Positions 7,832-19,263 of a DNA stretch of 64,000 nucleotides are shown here, piece after piece (the first letter of the stretch is position 1; each line of letters opens with the position of its first letter). The translations under genes and the position numbers were made by a program. This DNA comes from Clostridia bacterium (GTDB lineage Bacteria; Bacillota; Clostridia; Christensenellales; Borkfalkiaceae), in the NCBI GenBank assembly GCA_017626305.1, contig JAGAIW010000143.1, positions 31,330-95,329 on the forward strand. The letters run 5' to 3'. Below the pieces are notes generated by a model. The model was not told where the DNA came from and did no database searches. It saw only the letters and a list, made by a program, of their open reading frames with translations.

Positions 7832-9508
7832 ATGAAATTAAAAGGCTCGCAAATTTTAGTAAAAACCTTGATAGAGCAGGGCGTTACCGACGTATTCGGT
7901 TATCCCGGCGGACAGGTTATCAACATTTACGACGCGTTATACGAATATAAAGACCAAATCAACCACGTGCTCACCGCGCACGAACAAGGCGCTTCGCACG
8001 CAGCGGACGGCTATTCCCGCGCGACGGGCAAGGTGGGCGTTTGTATCGCCACCAGCGGTCCGGGGGCAACCAACTTAGTAACGGGTATCGCCACGGCAAT
8101 GCTGGACTCCATTCCCATGGTAGCCATCACGGGCAACGTACCCTGTTCGCTGATTGGGAAAGACAGTTTCCAAGAAATCGACATCACGGGCGTGACGCTG
8201 CCGATTACCAAGCACAACTACTTCGTCGATAAAATTGAAAATTTAGCGGACACCATTCGCGAGGCGTTTGCGATTGCCAAATCAGGCAGACCGGGACCCG
8301 TTCTTATCGATATTCCTAAGGACGTGCAAGTGGCAAGCTACGAATACGAAGAAAAACCTGTCGTAGAGAAAAAGCCTTTGCCGAAGGTATCCGACGATAA
8401 AATCGCGCAGGCGGTAGAGCTGATTACTCAGGCGAAGCGCCCGTATATTTATATCGGCGGCGGCGCGGCGGGCTTAGGTATGGGCAAGGATATCGTTGCC
8501 TTTGCCGAAAAGATAGACGCCGTAATCGGTTGTTCGTTTATGGGTTTATCGGCAGTACCGCAAAACTCTTCCCGTTTTTTGGGTATGCAGGGTATGCACG
8601 GGCATTACGCGTCGTCCATGGCGCAAAACGAAGCCGATTTAATCCTTGCCGTCGGCGTGCGGTTTAGCGACAGAGCAACGGGGAACGTTTCTAAATTTGC
8701 CAAAAACAGTAAAATTATTCAGATCGACCCCGACTGTGCGGAAATCAACAAAAACATTCGCGTCGATTTAGGACTGGTAGGCGACGTAGAAGACGCGTTC
8801 AAGCGTATCGCGGCGGCGACGCAAAGCGCAAGCAACCCTTCGTGGCTTTGCCGCGTCAACGACTTAAAGACGGAAGAAAAACAATTTGAAAACGAAATTG
8901 CGGCGGCGGACACAGCGCCCCTTACCCCCCGTCAGGTATTTGAAATCATCAACGCGGAAAAACCCGCGAACACGGTAATTACCACCGACGTAGGTCAGCA
9001 TCAAATGTGGACGGCGCAGTACGTTGAATTTGACAGACCCCGTCGTTGGGTATCTAGCGGCGGCTTGGGAACGATGGGCTTTGGCTTAGGCGCGGCAATG
9101 GGCGCGTACGTGGCGACGAAAGACCCGACGGTGCTGATTACGGGCGACGGCAGTTTTGGTATGAACCTGAACGAGCTTGCCACGGCGGTAACGTATAAGA
9201 TTCCCGTCGTTATCGTACTGATGAATAACGGCGTGTTGGGTATGGTTCGTCAATGGCAAACGCTGTTTTTTGGAAAGAGATATTCCAACACCGTACTTGA
9301 TAGAAAAACGGATTTCGTGGCGCTTGCCAAAGCGTTTGGCGCAGACGGATATTTGGCGGAAACGCCCGTAGAGTTCAAAAAGGCGTTCCAAAAAGCCTTG
9401 CAAGCAAACGGTCCTACGGTTATCGACGTGCGTATCGATAAAGACGCGTTCGTGTTGCCTATGTTGCCCCCTGGCGGCGCGATTGACGATATCATTACCA
9501 AGGTGTAA
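7832..9508 (+). CDS. ilvB: Acetolactate synthase, large catalytic subunit
   Basis: 558 residues from the ATG at 7832, which follows AAAAGGAGTACATCT; an upstream in-frame ATG at 7730 lies in a repeat and is rejected. The ThDP-dependent enzyme makes 2-acetolactate or 2-aceto-2-hydroxybutyrate, the first shared step for valine/leucine and isoleucine. The catalytic Glu51 lies in 'TAHEQGASHAADGY'. The ThDP/Mg2+ motif runs from 'GDGSFGMNLNE' to 'MNNGVLGMVRQW' near 437-475. It is followed 12 bp later by its regulatory subunit ilvN. Confidence 0.96.
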   Translation: MKLKGSQILVKTLIEQGVTDVFGYPGGQVINIYDALYEYKDQINHVLTAHEQGASHAADGYSRATGKVGVCIATSGPGATNLVTGIATAMLDSIPMVAITGNVPCSLIGKDSFQEIDITGVTLPITKHNYFVDKIENLADTIREAFAIAKSGRPGPVLIDIPKDVQVASYEYEEKPVVEKKPLPKVSDDKIAQAVELITQAKRPYIYIGGGAAGLGMGKDIVAFAEKIDAVIGCSFMGLSAVPQNSSRFLGMQGMHGHYASSMAQNEADLILAVGVRFSDRATGNVSKFAKNSKIIQIDPDCAEINKNIRVDLGLVGDVEDAFKRIAAATQSASNPSWLCRVNDLKTEEKQFENEIAAADTAPLTPRQVFEIINAEKPANTVITTDVGQHQMWTAQYVEFDRPRRWVSSGGLGTMGFGLGAAMGAYVATKDPTVLITGDGSFGMNLNELATAVTYKIPVVIVLMNNGVLGMVRQWQTLFFGKRYSNTVLDRKTDFVALAKAFGADGYLAETPVEFKKAFQKALQANGPTVIDVRIDKDAFVLPMLPPGGAIDDIITKV

Positions 9509-9520
9509 GGAGAAAACGCT

Positions 9521-10021
9521 ATGGAAAAAAGCAAATTTGTTATTGCAGTATACGTAGACAATACGGCAGGGGTACTCACGAGAGTTTCGGGTATGTTCAC
9601 CCGTCGCGGTTTTAATATCGACGCGTTGACCGTTGGAGAAACGGAACGCAGCGAATATTCCCGTATTACTATTTGTATCACGGGCGACGAATACGATAAA
9701 GAGCAGCTTATCAATCAGCTGAGAAAATTAGTCGTCGTCAAGAAAGTGGAAGTACTCGACGAAGACGCCAACAAGCGCGAGTTAATGCTTATCAAAGTCA
9801 AAAACGACAGTCAACACAGAAACGATATTATGACGGCAGTAGACGTATTCCGCGCAAGCGTTATCGACTATTCTATGCAGTCCATGTGTATCGAAGTAAC
9901 GGGCAATCCGTCCAAGATAGACGCGTTCGTTAAGTTGATGCAACCTTTTGGCATTTTGGAAATGTGCCGTACGGGTATCGTCGCTTTGGATAGGGGCTCG
10001 GAAACGTTATTCACAAAATAA
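9521..10021 (+). CDS. ilvN: Acetolactate synthase, small regulatory subunit
   Basis: 166 residues. The N-terminal ACT domain ('VIAVYVDNTAGVLTRVSGMF', 6-25, with 'RRGFNIDALTVG' next) binds valine for feedback inhibition. A C-terminal domain (about 80-160) completes the standard IlvN/IlvH layout. It pairs with IlvB encoded just upstream and activates it. AAGGAGAAAACGCT gives a good ribosome site. Confidence 0.95.
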   Translation: MEKSKFVIAVYVDNTAGVLTRVSGMFTRRGFNIDALTVGETERSEYSRITICITGDEYDKEQLINQLRKLVVVKKVEVLDEDANKRELMLIKVKNDSQHRNDIMTAVDVFRASVIDYSMQSMCIEVTGNPSKIDAFVKLMQPFGILEMCRTGIVALDRGSETLFTK

Positions 10022-10045
10022 AAAAAATCAAAAAAGGAAAGGTAA

Positions 10046-11068
<1,023 letters not shown>

Positions 11069-11071
11069 GCC

Positions 11072-11713
11072 ATGACGACGTTTATTATCGTGCGTCACGC
11101 GCAAAGCGTCGCCAACCTGCAAAAGGTGTTTGCAGGACATTACGATATCGACTTATCCGCTCTCGGCTTTACCCAAGCCGAGAAAGCGGCGGCGTATATC
11201 CAAGCGCATTATCCCGTAGATAAAGTATATGCAAGCGATTTAAAGCGCACCTGCCAAACCGCGCAGCCTATCGCCAAGCTTTGTAATGCGGAGCTTGTTA
11301 CCACTCCTGAACTTCGTGAAATTTTCGCGGGCGAATGGGAAGGGGTATCGTTTGAGCAACTGCAAAAAGATTACGACGAAGACTACACGAAATGGCGTAC
11401 GGATATCGGCAACGCAGGGCCTACGGGCGGAGAAACCGTAAGGCAGGTATCCGTGCGTATTTGGAAAAAGCTGCGCGAAATTGCGGCGGAAAACGAAAAC
11501 AAAACGGTGGCAATCGTCACCCACGCCACTCCCGTTCGGACGATTGTTTGTCCGTTGAAGGGGCTTTCGTTTGACGAAATGCCGCAGGTCGTTTGGGTAC
11601 CCAACGCGTCGATTACGATAGTGCAAACGGACGGGAAGGAATGGAAACTCGTGCAAGCAGGGATAGACGAACACCTTGCCGATTGCAAAACCGTCCTTCC
11701 GCCCAACGTATAA
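11072..11713 (+). CDS. Histidine phosphatase family protein
   Basis: 213 residues of the phosphoglycerate mutase-like superfamily. The phosphohistidine motif is 'VRHAQS' with Arg8-His9; the acid is probably Glu88-Glu89-area 'GEWEGVSF', and the second catalytic His is in 'VTHATPVR'. The substrate is not evident: such proteins include cobalamin phosphatases, phosphoserine phosphatases and small-molecule phosphatases. It sits between ilvC and ilvD with 3-bp and 25-bp gaps, so it is cotranscribed with branched-chain synthesis, an unusual place. Confidence 0.85.
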   Translation: MTTFIIVRHAQSVANLQKVFAGHYDIDLSALGFTQAEKAAAYIQAHYPVDKVYASDLKRTCQTAQPIAKLCNAELVTTPELREIFAGEWEGVSFEQLQKDYDEDYTKWRTDIGNAGPTGGETVRQVSVRIWKKLREIAAENENKTVAIVTHATPVRTIVCPLKGLSFDEMPQVVWVPNASITIVQTDGKEWKLVQAGIDEHLADCKTVLPPNV

Positions 11714-11738
11714 AGACCGAATAAAAAAGGTGAAGAGT

Positions 11739-13397
11739 ATGATTAAAGAAACAATCGTAGACGGATTTCAAAACGCGCCTCACCGTTCGTTGTATCACGC
11801 CTTAGGGCTTACGGACGAAGAACAGGCGCGCCCGTTAATCGGGGTGGTTTGTTCGTATAACGAAATCGTCCCCGGACATATCAATTTAGACAAAATTGCC
11901 CAAGCGGTAAAAATGGGTGTGGCAATGGCGGGCGGAACGCCCATTATGTTCCCTGCTATTACCGTTTGCGACGGAATCGCCATGGGGCATACGGGTATGA
12001 AATACTCGCTTGTCACACGCGATTTGATTGCCGATTCCACCGAAGCTATGGTGCGCGCGCACGGGTTTGACGGACTGGTCATGATTCCCAACTGCGACAA
12101 AAACGTACCCGGGCTTTTGATGGCGGCAGCGCGCTTGAATATCCCCACGGTATTCGTCAGCGGCGGACCTATGCTCGCTGGGAAAGTAAACGGTAAAAAG
12201 CGTTCGCTTTCCAGCATGTTTGAAGCCGTCGGCGCGTACACCGCGGGCAAGATTAACGAGCAGCAGCTTTGCGAGTTTGAACGCAAGGTTTGTCCCACCT
12301 GTGGGTCTTGCTCGGGTATGTATACGGCAAATTCCATGAACTGTTTAACCGAAGTTATGGGTATGGGCTTACGCGGCAACGGCACGATTCCCGCCGTGTA
12401 TTCGTCCCGTATCGAGCTTGCTAAGCACGCAGGTATGCAGGTTATGGAGCTCGTCAAAAAGAATATCCGTCCGCGCGATATTATGACGGCGGCGGCAATC
12501 AAAAACGCTATTACGGCGGATATGGCGCTGGGCTGCTCGACGAACAGTATGCTGCATTTGCCTGCTATTGCCAACGAATGTGGCGTAGCGTTTGATTTGG
12601 ACGAAGTCAACGCCATCAGCGAAAAGACGCCGAATTTGTGTCACCTTGCCCCCGCAGGCCCGACGTATATGGAAGATTTGGAAGAAGCAGGCGGCGTATA
12701 CGCCGTATTAAAAGAGCTGGAAGGCTTGGGGCTTTTGGATACTTCGGTAATGACCTGTACGGGTAAAACCTTAAAGGAAAACCTTGTCGGCGTGGAAAAT
12801 TTAGACGAAGAAGTGGTGAGAAAACCCGAAAACGCCTACGGTAAAACGGGCGGTATCGCCGTGCTCAAAGGCAACCTTGCCCCCGACGGGTGCGTCGTCA
12901 AACGCGCGGCGGTGGCAAAGGAAATGCTCGTTCACGAAGGGCCTGCCAAGGTATTTGAAAGCGAAGAAGAATGTATCGCCGCAATCTACGGCGGGAAAAT
13001 TGTCAAAGGGGACGTCGTCGTTATCCGCTACGAAGGTCCTGCCGGCGGTCCGGGTATGCGCGAAATGCTTTCGCCTACGTCCGCTATTGCAGGTATGGGA
13101 CTGGATAAGGACGTCGCGCTCATCACCGACGGTAGATTTTCGGGCGCAACGCGCGGCGCGTCTATCGGACACGTATCCCCCGAAGCCGTTTCGGGCGGCG
13201 CTATCGCGTACGTGAAGAACGGGGATATAATCTCTATCGATATCCCGAATTACAAAATCGAATGGAAGATTACGGACGAAGAGCTTGCTCGGCGTAAAAA
13301 GGAAATGCCCATTAAAAAGAAAGAAGTTTCAGGGTATCTCAAACGCTATGCGGCGCAGGTAAGCTCTGCCGATAAAGGAGCAATTATCAATCGTTAA
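11739..13397 (+). CDS. ilvD: Dihydroxy-acid dehydratase
   Basis: 552 residues from the ATG at 11739, after AAAAAAGGTGAAGAGT; the frame is open 63 bp further upstream into the phosphatase gene, but that start would add non-family residues. It dehydrates the dihydroxy acids to 2-oxoisovalerate and 2-oxo-3-methylvalerate, using an Fe-S cluster. Cluster cysteines are in '[11 protein letters not shown]' and '[18 protein letters not shown]'. The Mg2+/substrate motifs '[12 protein letters not shown]' and '[10 protein letters not shown]' are in the C-terminal part. Confidence 0.96.
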   Translation: MIKETIVDGFQNAPHRSLYHALGLTDEEQARPLIGVVCSYNEIVPGHINLDKIAQAVKMGVAMAGGTPIMFPAITVCDGIAMGHTGMKYSLVTRDLIADSTEAMVRAHGFDGLVMIPNCDKNVPGLLMAAARLNIPTVFVSGGPMLAGKVNGKKRSLSSMFEAVGAYTAGKINEQQLCEFERKVCPTCGSCSGMYTANSMNCLTEVMGMGLRGNGTIPAVYSSRIELAKHAGMQVMELVKKNIRPRDIMTAAAIKNAITADMALGCSTNSMLHLPAIANECGVAFDLDEVNAISEKTPNLCHLAPAGPTYMEDLEEAGGVYAVLKELEGLGLLDTSVMTCTGKTLKENLVGVENLDEEVVRKPENAYGKTGGIAVLKGNLAPDGCVVKRAAVAKEMLVHEGPAKVFESEEECIAAIYGGKIVKGDVVVIRYEGPAGGPGMREMLSPTSAIAGMGLDKDVALITDGRFSGATRGASIGHVSPEAVSGGAIAYVKNGDIISIDIPNYKIEWKITDEELARRKKEMPIKKKEVSGYLKRYAAQVSSADKGAIINR

Positions 13398-13403
13398 ACG
13401 ACA

Positions 13404-13421
13404 GCCGCTCGTAAGAGCGGC
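13404..13421 (+). other. Intercistronic hairpin between ilvD and leuC
   Basis: A perfect 7-bp stem (GCCGCTC / GAGCGGC) closed by a GTAA loop of the GNRA type, 6 bases after the ilvD stop. There is no T run, so it is more likely to affect mRNA stability or processing than to terminate. Confidence 0.55.
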
Positions 13422-13449
13422 GAGTGCGTTTATAAAAGGAATGAAAGAT

Positions 13450-14718
13450 ATGGGAATGACAATGACGCAAAAAATCCTTGCGGCAAAAGCAGGATTGAAG
13501 GAAGTTACGGCGGGAGAGTTGATTTTGGTCAACTTGGATAGAGTGCTTGGCAACGATATCACGTCCCCCGTAGCCATTAAGGAGTTTGAAAAAATCGGCG
13601 CGCAGGGCGTATACGATAAAGACAAGGTGACCATGGTTATGGACCACTTTGCGCCGAATAAGGACATTAAGGCAGCTACACAATGCAAAATGTGCCGTGA
13701 TTTTTGCGACAAGCAAGAAATTACGCACTTTTACGACGTGGGGAATATGGGTATCGAGCACGCGTTACTCCCTGAACAGGGCTTAGTCGCTCCCGGCGAC
13801 GTGGTAATCGGCGCGGATTCGCACACCTGCACGTACGGCGCGCTCGGCGCGTTTTCCACAGGCGTGGGGTCTACCGACATGGCTTGCGGTATGGCGACGG
13901 GTAAGGCTTGGTTTAAAGTGCCTTCCGCCGTCAAATTCGTACTCAAAGGCAAGCTGAACAAATACGTTTCGGGTAAGGACGTTATTCTGCATATTATCGG
14001 CAAAATCGGCGTCGACGGCGCGTTGTATAAATCCATGGAATTCGTCGGGGAAGGGGTTCAAGCCTTGACGGTGTTTGATAGACTCACCATTTCCAACATG
14101 GCTATCGAAGCAGGCGCGAAGAACGGCATTTTTGAAGTGGACGAGCAAACGCTTGCCTACGTCAACGAACGTTGCCACCGCGCGTATACCGTTTATAAAG
14201 CGGATGAAGACGCGGTTTACGATAAGACGTATGAAATCGATTTAAGTCAAATTCAACCGACGGTTGCTTTCCCGCATTTACCTGAAAACACCAAAACGTT
14301 TGACGAAATCGGGGATATCGCCATTGACCAAGTGGTGATAGGCTCGTGTACAAACGGACAGTATAAAGACCTTGCCGAAGCGGCGGAAATTTTGAAGGGC
14401 AAAAAGATTGCCAAACGCGTCCGCGCTATCGTCATTCCCGCTACGCAGGATATTTATCTCAAAGCTATGGAAGACGGGCTTTTGAAAATATTCATTCAAG
14501 CGGGCTGTATCGTTTCCACGCCCACCTGTGGACCGTGCTTGGGCGGTTATATGGGAATTTTAGCGGCAGGCGAACGCGCCGTCGCTACGACGAATCGAAA
14601 CTTCGTCGGCCGTATGGGTCACGTAGATTCGGAAGTATATTTGGCGTCGCCTGCGGTGGCGGCGGCAAGCGCGGTGGCAGGTAAAATTGCGTCGCCTATG
14701 CAGGTTATGGGGGAATAA
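13450..14718 (+). CDS. leuC: 3-isopropylmalate dehydratase, large subunit
   Basis: An aconitase-family subunit of about 422 residues. The AAAAGGA at 13433-13439 sits directly against the ATG at 13441, so the in-frame ATG at 13450 (spacing 10) is preferred; 13456 or 13459 are also possible. With LeuD it isomerises 2- to 3-isopropylmalate through a 4Fe-4S cluster. The cluster cysteines are in '[11 protein letters not shown]' and '[12 protein letters not shown]'; '[18 protein letters not shown]' is also typical. The length marks the short (archaeal/clostridial) HacA/LeuC type. Confidence 0.94.
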   Translation: MGMTMTQKILAAKAGLKEVTAGELILVNLDRVLGNDITSPVAIKEFEKIGAQGVYDKDKVTMVMDHFAPNKDIKAATQCKMCRDFCDKQEITHFYDVGNMGIEHALLPEQGLVAPGDVVIGADSHTCTYGALGAFSTGVGSTDMACGMATGKAWFKVPSAVKFVLKGKLNKYVSGKDVILHIIGKIGVDGALYKSMEFVGEGVQALTVFDRLTISNMAIEAGAKNGIFEVDEQTLAYVNERCHRAYTVYKADEDAVYDKTYEIDLSQIQPTVAFPHLPENTKTFDEIGDIAIDQVVIGSCTNGQYKDLAEAAEILKGKKIAKRVRAIVIPATQDIYLKAMEDGLLKIFIQAGCIVSTPTCGPCLGGYMGILAAGERAVATTNRNFVGRMGHVDSEVYLASPAVAAASAVAGKIASPMQVMGE

Positions 14719-14724
14719 CGAGAA

Positions 14725-15222
14725 ATGAATTATACAGGAAAAGCAATCAAATACGGCGATAACGTGGATACGGACGTTATTATCCCTGCCCGTTATTTAA
14801 ATACCATTGACAAAAAAGAGCTTGCGTCCCATTGTATGGAAGATATCGATAAGGACTTTGTCCATAAAGTCGAAGTGGGCGATATTATGGTGGCGGGCTA
14901 TAACTTTGGCTGCGGCTCGTCCAGAGAGCACGCGCCTATCGCGATTAAGGCAAGCGGCGTATCTCTCGTTATTGCGCGTTCGTTTGCGCGTATCTTTTAT
15001 CGGAACTCTATCAATATCGGTTTGGCTATCGTCGAAAGCGACGAAGCGGTGGACGGTATTGCCGACGGGGATAAGGTGGAAGCCGACCTTGCAAACGGAA
15101 AAATTTATAACAAAACGACGGGAAAGGTATTCACCGTACAGCCCTTCCCTGCCTTTATTCAAAAAATTATCGCGTGCGGCGGTTTGGTAGAAGCGATTAA
15201 AGCAGGGGAGTTAGACGCATGA
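14725..15222 (+). CDS. leuD: 3-isopropylmalate dehydratase, small subunit
   Basis: 165 residues, the short LeuD form that accompanies short LeuC. The swivelling-domain motif '[14 protein letters not shown]' lies near residues 58-71, and '[11 protein letters not shown]' near the N-terminus. It starts 6 bp after leuC and its TGA overlaps the leuB ATG, so translation of LeuC, LeuD and LeuB is closely linked. Confidence 0.95.
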   Translation: MNYTGKAIKYGDNVDTDVIIPARYLNTIDKKELASHCMEDIDKDFVHKVEVGDIMVAGYNFGCGSSREHAPIAIKASGVSLVIARSFARIFYRNSINIGLAIVESDEAVDGIADGDKVEADLANGKIYNKTTGKVFTVQPFPAFIQKIIACGGLVEAIKAGELDA

Positions 15223-16289
15223 GAAAGTACAATATCGGTTTATTACGCGGCGACGGAATCGGCCCTGAAATCGTAGACAGCGCGGTGCGCGTTTTGCAAG
15301 CGGTGGGCGAAAAATACGATATACAATTTACCTTTACGCCCTATCTTATCGGCGGCGCGGCAATCGACGCTTGCGGTAAGCCCTTGCCCGAAGAAACGGT
15401 AAAAGGCTGCTTGGGCTCGGACAGCGTATTGCTGGGTGCGGTAGGCGGTCCGAAATGGGATACGCTGCCGGGGAATCTCCGTCCTGAAAAGGCGCTGCTG
15501 GGTATTCGCGAAGCCATGGGGCTGTTTACCAACCTTCGCCCCGCCAAGCTGTATCCTGCGTTAAAGGACGAATGTCCCTTGCGCGCGGATATCGTAGCAA
15601 ACGGCTTTGATATTATGATCGTACGCGAGCTGACGGGCGGTATTTACTTTGGTCAGCGCGGATATCGCCAAGGCAAATACGGCGAAGAAGCGTTCGATAC
15701 CGAAAGTTACAGTCGCATGGAAATTGAACGTATCGCGCGCGTAGCGTTTGAATCTGCTAGAAAACGCAGAAAGAAGGTCATTAGTATCGACAAGGCAAAC
15801 GTGTTGGAAACGTCCCGTCTTTGGCGAAAGACGGTGCACGAAATCGCGGAAGAATATCCCGACGTAGAAGTGAGCGATATGCTGGTGGATAACGCCGCTA
15901 TGCAGTTGGTGAGAAACCCGTCGCAGTTCGACGTGGTGGTAACGAGCAATATGTTCGGGGATATTTTATCGGACGAAGCGTCGCAAATTACGGGCTCTAT
16001 CGGTATGCTGCCGTCGGCGTCGCTTGGCGACACTTCTCGGGGGTTATACGAACCCATTCACGGCTCTGCGCCCGATATTGCCGGTCAGAACAAAGCCAAC
16101 CCGATCGCCACCATTTTGTCGGCGGCAATGATGCTGCTCTATTCGTTCAACGAAACGCAGGCGGCGGAGAGTATCGTCGCGGCGGTGGATACAGTCTTAA
16201 ACGAAGGCTACCGTACGGCGGATCTTGCCCGCGGCGGAGCGGCGCTTTCGACGACGGAAATGACGGATAAAATTATCCAAAGGTTATAA
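15219..16289 (+). CDS. leuB: 3-isopropylmalate dehydrogenase
   Basis: 356 residues, typical length. It oxidatively decarboxylates 3-isopropylmalate to 2-oxoisocaproate with NAD+. Visible motifs are '[12 protein letters not shown]' at 9-20, the substrate region 'NLRPAKLYP', '[10 protein letters not shown]', the Mg2+ aspartates in '[20 protein letters not shown]' and the NAD-binding '[13 protein letters not shown]'. Its ATG overlaps the leuD stop in ATGA. Confidence 0.96.
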   Translation: MRKYNIGLLRGDGIGPEIVDSAVRVLQAVGEKYDIQFTFTPYLIGGAAIDACGKPLPEETVKGCLGSDSVLLGAVGGPKWDTLPGNLRPEKALLGIREAMGLFTNLRPAKLYPALKDECPLRADIVANGFDIMIVRELTGGIYFGQRGYRQGKYGEEAFDTESYSRMEIERIARVAFESARKRRKKVISIDKANVLETSRLWRKTVHEIAEEYPDVEVSDMLVDNAAMQLVRNPSQFDVVVTSNMFGDILSDEASQITGSIGMLPSASLGDTSRGLYEPIHGSAPDIAGQNKANPIATILSAAMMLLYSFNETQAAESIVAAVDTVLNEGYRTADLARGGAALSTTEMTDKIIQRL

Positions 16290-16290
16290 T

Positions 16291-17472
16291 ATGACAAACA
16301 AAATACGGACGGTTTATCAAAAGCTTTGCGCGGTTAGCGTATTTATCGGCGTCAACCGTTTGCCGCTTGTACAGGCGTTTTTTCATTACTGTAAACAAAG
16401 CGAGCAGGCGGATAAGCTGTGCGCGTACGCCGCGTTTGTCGCGGAAACGTATCAGGGCGGCGGCGATTTGACGGCGCTTTTGCAAAAGCAAATATTTGAA
16501 GACGAAAACGTGTACGTTTGCGCGGTAGCGCAAGGCAAACAAGTCCCTAAGCTCATACAACAAAGCGTCATAAGGGAGCTTGACGCGTTTGCGCTTTTTG
16601 GGGCGCTTGCGCCTGTCGATTTTGCGGAAGATTTAGACCTTCCTGTGCAGGAAATTCCCGCTTATATTTGTCGTGAATATGATTTTAACGGGGCGTATCA
16701 AGATAGATTATTTAATTTAAACCGTTACGGCTACGGCATTTTCTCGTCGCAAGCTATGTTCCGTTTATCGGACGAAAAGAAGATAGAACCTATCGTTTCG
16801 GCGGATACCATATCCTTAGACGCCTTTATCGGCTACGATAACGAACGGGCGCAAGTGGTGGAAAATACCCGCGCGTTTTTATCGGGTAGACCTGCGGCAA
16901 ACGCTTTGCTTTGCGGTGACGCAGGCACGGGAAAATCGTCCACCGTCAAAGCGGTGGCAAACGCTTTTTTCGACCAAGGCTTACGGCTTATCGAATTGAG
17001 AAAAGACCAGCTTTCCTTATTGCCCTACGTCATGGCGAAAATCAGCGGCAATCCCTTGAAGTTTATCATCTTTATCGACGATTTGTCTTTTAGAAAAAGC
17101 GACGACGATTTTAGCATGCTCAAAGCGGCGCTCGAAGGCTCGGCAAGCGCGAAAGCGGATAACGCCGTCATCTACGCCACCAGCAACCGTCGGCATATTA
17201 TTAAGGAAAGCTTTGGGGATAGAGAAGGGGACGACGTACATAGAAACGACACCCTGCAAGAAACGCTTTCTCTATCCGAACGGTTCGGGCTGGTCGTGCT
17301 CTTTTCCAAACCCAACAAGCCGTTGTACTTGGAAATCGTCAAGCGTTTGGCACAAAAATCAGGCATACGTATGGACGAAACACAGCTTTTCGTGCAAGCG
17401 GAAGCGTTTGCGCTGCGTAAGGGTAATCGCTCGGCGCGCTGCGCGGAACAATTCATCAACAGTCTTTTATAA
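16291..17472 (+). CDS. DUF815 family AAA+ ATPase
   Basis: 393 residues. The C-terminal half is a DUF815 ATPase: Walker A 'LLCGDAGTGKSSTVKAVAN' near residue 206, Walker B 'IIFIDDLSF' near 257, sensor-like 'YATSNRRHIIKESF' near 291 and a C-terminal lid with 'GNRSARCAEQFI'. The N-terminal half (1-170) is helical and matches nothing I recognise. DUF815 ATPases are widespread but their role is unknown. It begins 1 bp after the leuB stop and ends 18 bp before ilvA, so it is embedded in the branched-chain operon. Confidence 0.85.
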   Translation: MTNKIRTVYQKLCAVSVFIGVNRLPLVQAFFHYCKQSEQADKLCAYAAFVAETYQGGGDLTALLQKQIFEDENVYVCAVAQGKQVPKLIQQSVIRELDAFALFGALAPVDFAEDLDLPVQEIPAYICREYDFNGAYQDRLFNLNRYGYGIFSSQAMFRLSDEKKIEPIVSADTISLDAFIGYDNERAQVVENTRAFLSGRPAANALLCGDAGTGKSSTVKAVANAFFDQGLRLIELRKDQLSLLPYVMAKISGNPLKFIIFIDDLSFRKSDDDFSMLKAALEGSASAKADNAVIYATSNRRHIIKESFGDREGDDVHRNDTLQETLSLSERFGLVVLFSKPNKPLYLEIVKRLAQKSGIRMDETQLFVQAEAFALRKGNRSARCAEQFINSLL

Positions 17473-17490
17473 AAAAGGAGAAAAGATATT

Positions 17491-18684
17491 ATGCTTACTA
17501 TCGATAACGTATATCGCGCGAGTAACGTTTTAAAAGGCGTCGTGCGGAAAACGGACGTAATTCATGCGCCCAAGCTTGCCGACGGCGTAGATTTGTACTT
17601 GAAAACGGAAAACTTACAGTTGACGGGTTCGTTCAAAATCCGTGGCGCGTACTATAAAATGACCCGTCTTTCTTCGGAAGAAAAAGAACGCGGCGTGGTG
17701 GCATGCTCGGCAGGCAACCATTCGCAAGGGGTTGCGCTTGCCGCGCAAAAAAACGGTATTAAAGCGGTGATTTGCTTGCCCGACGGCGCGCCTATTTCCA
17801 AGGTGGAAGCCACCAAAAGCTACGGCGCGGAAGTGTGCCTTGTCGAAGGGGTTTACGACGACGCGTATAATCGCGCGTTGCAGCTCCGCGACGAAAAGGG
17901 CTATACCTTCATTCACCCGTTCAACGACGAAGACGTTATCGCAGGACAGGGCACGATTGCCTTAGAGCTTATCGAACAGCTTGCCGATTTGGACGCGGTG
18001 CTTGTGCCTATCGGCGGCGGTGGGCTGATTTCGGGTATCGCGTATACCTTAAAAACAGTCAACCCGCGCGTGAAGGTGTACGGCGTACAGGCGGTAGGCG
18101 CGCCGTCTATGAAGAACTCGGTAGAGCACGGCGAAGTGGAAACTTTGGAAAACGTTTCGACGATTGCCGACGGGATTGCGGTGAAAAAGCCGGGGGATTT
18201 GACGTATGAAATTTGCAGTAAATACGTAGACGAAATCGTCACCGTCACCGACGACGAAATCTCCGCGGCAATCCTTGCGCTCATGGAACAGCACAAGCTC
18301 GTCACCGAAGGCGCAGGGGCGGTTACCGTTGCGGCGGCAATGTTCCATAAGGTAGACCTTGTGGGCAAAAAAGCCGTTTGCGTGCTTTCGGGCGGCAATA
18401 TCGACGTGACGATTTTATCGCGCGTGATTAAACGCGGGCTTTTGATGTCAGGCAGAAACTGTCAGTTGATGATAGAGCTTGTGGATAAACCCGGTCAGCT
18501 GAAAAACGTTTCGCGCATTATCGCCGATTTGGGCGGAAACGTCACTTCCGTACACCATGAAAGGGCAAACGAAGGCTCGGACGTCAACGGGTGTTATTTG
18601 CGGATTATTTTGGAAACGAGAAACTTCGAGCATATCGCGCAAATTAAAAAAGCGCTTACCGATTTTGGATTTAAACTGTTATAA
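17491..18684 (+). CDS. ilvA: Threonine ammonia-lyase with C-terminal ACT domain
   Basis: 397 residues. It deaminates threonine to 2-oxobutanoate, the entry to isoleucine synthesis. The PLP lysine is in 'LTGSFKIRGAYYKM' (near residue 52), and the phosphate-binding glycine loop is 'PIGGGGLISG' (near 175). One ACT domain covers about 325-397, starting at 'QLMIELVDKPGQLKNVSRI'. This single-ACT form is shorter than the E. coli biosynthetic enzyme with two ACT-like modules. Its position in the branched-chain cluster supports a biosynthetic role. AAAAAAGGAGAAAAGATATT is its ribosome site. Confidence 0.93.
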   Translation: MLTIDNVYRASNVLKGVVRKTDVIHAPKLADGVDLYLKTENLQLTGSFKIRGAYYKMTRLSSEEKERGVVACSAGNHSQGVALAAQKNGIKAVICLPDGAPISKVEATKSYGAEVCLVEGVYDDAYNRALQLRDEKGYTFIHPFNDEDVIAGQGTIALELIEQLADLDAVLVPIGGGGLISGIAYTLKTVNPRVKVYGVQAVGAPSMKNSVEHGEVETLENVSTIADGIAVKKPGDLTYEICSKYVDEIVTVTDDEISAAILALMEQHKLVTEGAGAVTVAAAMFHKVDLVGKKAVCVLSGGNIDVTILSRVIKRGLLMSGRNCQLMIELVDKPGQLKNVSRIIADLGGNVTSVHHERANEGSDVNGCYLRIILETRNFEHIAQIKKALTDFGFKLL

Positions 18685-18696
18685 GGAGTAGAGAAA

Positions 18697-19074
18697 ATGC
18701 AATTAAAAAAAGTATCAACCGACAAAGCCCCTGCGGCAATCGGACCGTATTCCCAAGCCGTTATTTGTGATAAGCTCGTCTTCACTTCGGGACAAATTCC
18801 TATTGACCCGACCAGCGGAACGGTCAAAGCGGTAACCATTGAAGAGCAAACCCGTCAAGTAATGGAAAACTTGGGTCAAGTTTTATCGGCGGCAGGCAGT
18901 TCGTTTGAAAAAGCCGTCAAAACCACTTGTTTTTTAGCGGATATTCAAGATTTTGCGGCGTTTAACGCCGTCTACGCCGAATATTTCACCACCAAGCCTG
19001 CGCGCAGCTGTGTTGCCGTAAAAGAGTTGCCTAAGGGGGTTAAGGTGGAAGTTGAAGTTATCGCCACAGTTTAA
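18697..19074 (+). CDS. ridA: RidA family reactive imine deaminase
   Basis: 125 residues, the full RidA/YjgF length. The family hydrolyses the reactive enamine/imine intermediates released by PLP enzymes such as IlvA, protecting other PLP enzymes. Family marks are 'APAAIGPYSQAVI' at about 10-22, 'VFTSGQIPIDP' near 29 and the active-site Arg in 'ARSCVAVKELPKGVKVEVE'. It starts 12 bp after ilvA, matching the known IlvA-RidA functional link. A fold-back repeat starts at its stop codon. Confidence 0.95.
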   Translation: MQLKKVSTDKAPAAIGPYSQAVICDKLVFTSGQIPIDPTSGTVKAVTIEEQTRQVMENLGQVLSAAGSSFEKAVKTTCFLADIQDFAAFNAVYAEYFTTKPARSCVAVKELPKGVKVEVEVIATV

Positions 19075-19198
19075 AAACGGTTGAAATACGGCGTAACTCG
19101 GCGTCAAAGGTGCGCTTTTCTTGCTCACGTACGTCTAGTACGCTCACGGCGAAAATGCTCCTTTTCCTTGATTTACTTGCATTTGAGACGTTTTTTCC
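19074..19198 (+). repeat. Fold-back repeat D
   Basis: Starts at the last base of the ridA stop (AAAAACGGTTGAAATACGGCG) and ends TTGCATTTGAGACGTTTTTT, an inverted match. Internally CGTAC-GTCTA-GTACG makes a perfect apical stem, and TCAAAGG..GCGCTTTTC faces GAAAATGCTCCTTTTCCTTGA. It is the same family as the elements at 4974, 5209 and 7511. The terminal pairing followed by T6 could also end transcription of the branched-chain operon. Confidence 0.75.
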
Positions 19199-19263
19199 TT
19201 TCAAACGGGTAAAAATATTTTCAAACGATAGGTTTTTATGTGTAAAAAAACGTAGTCTTTCTT

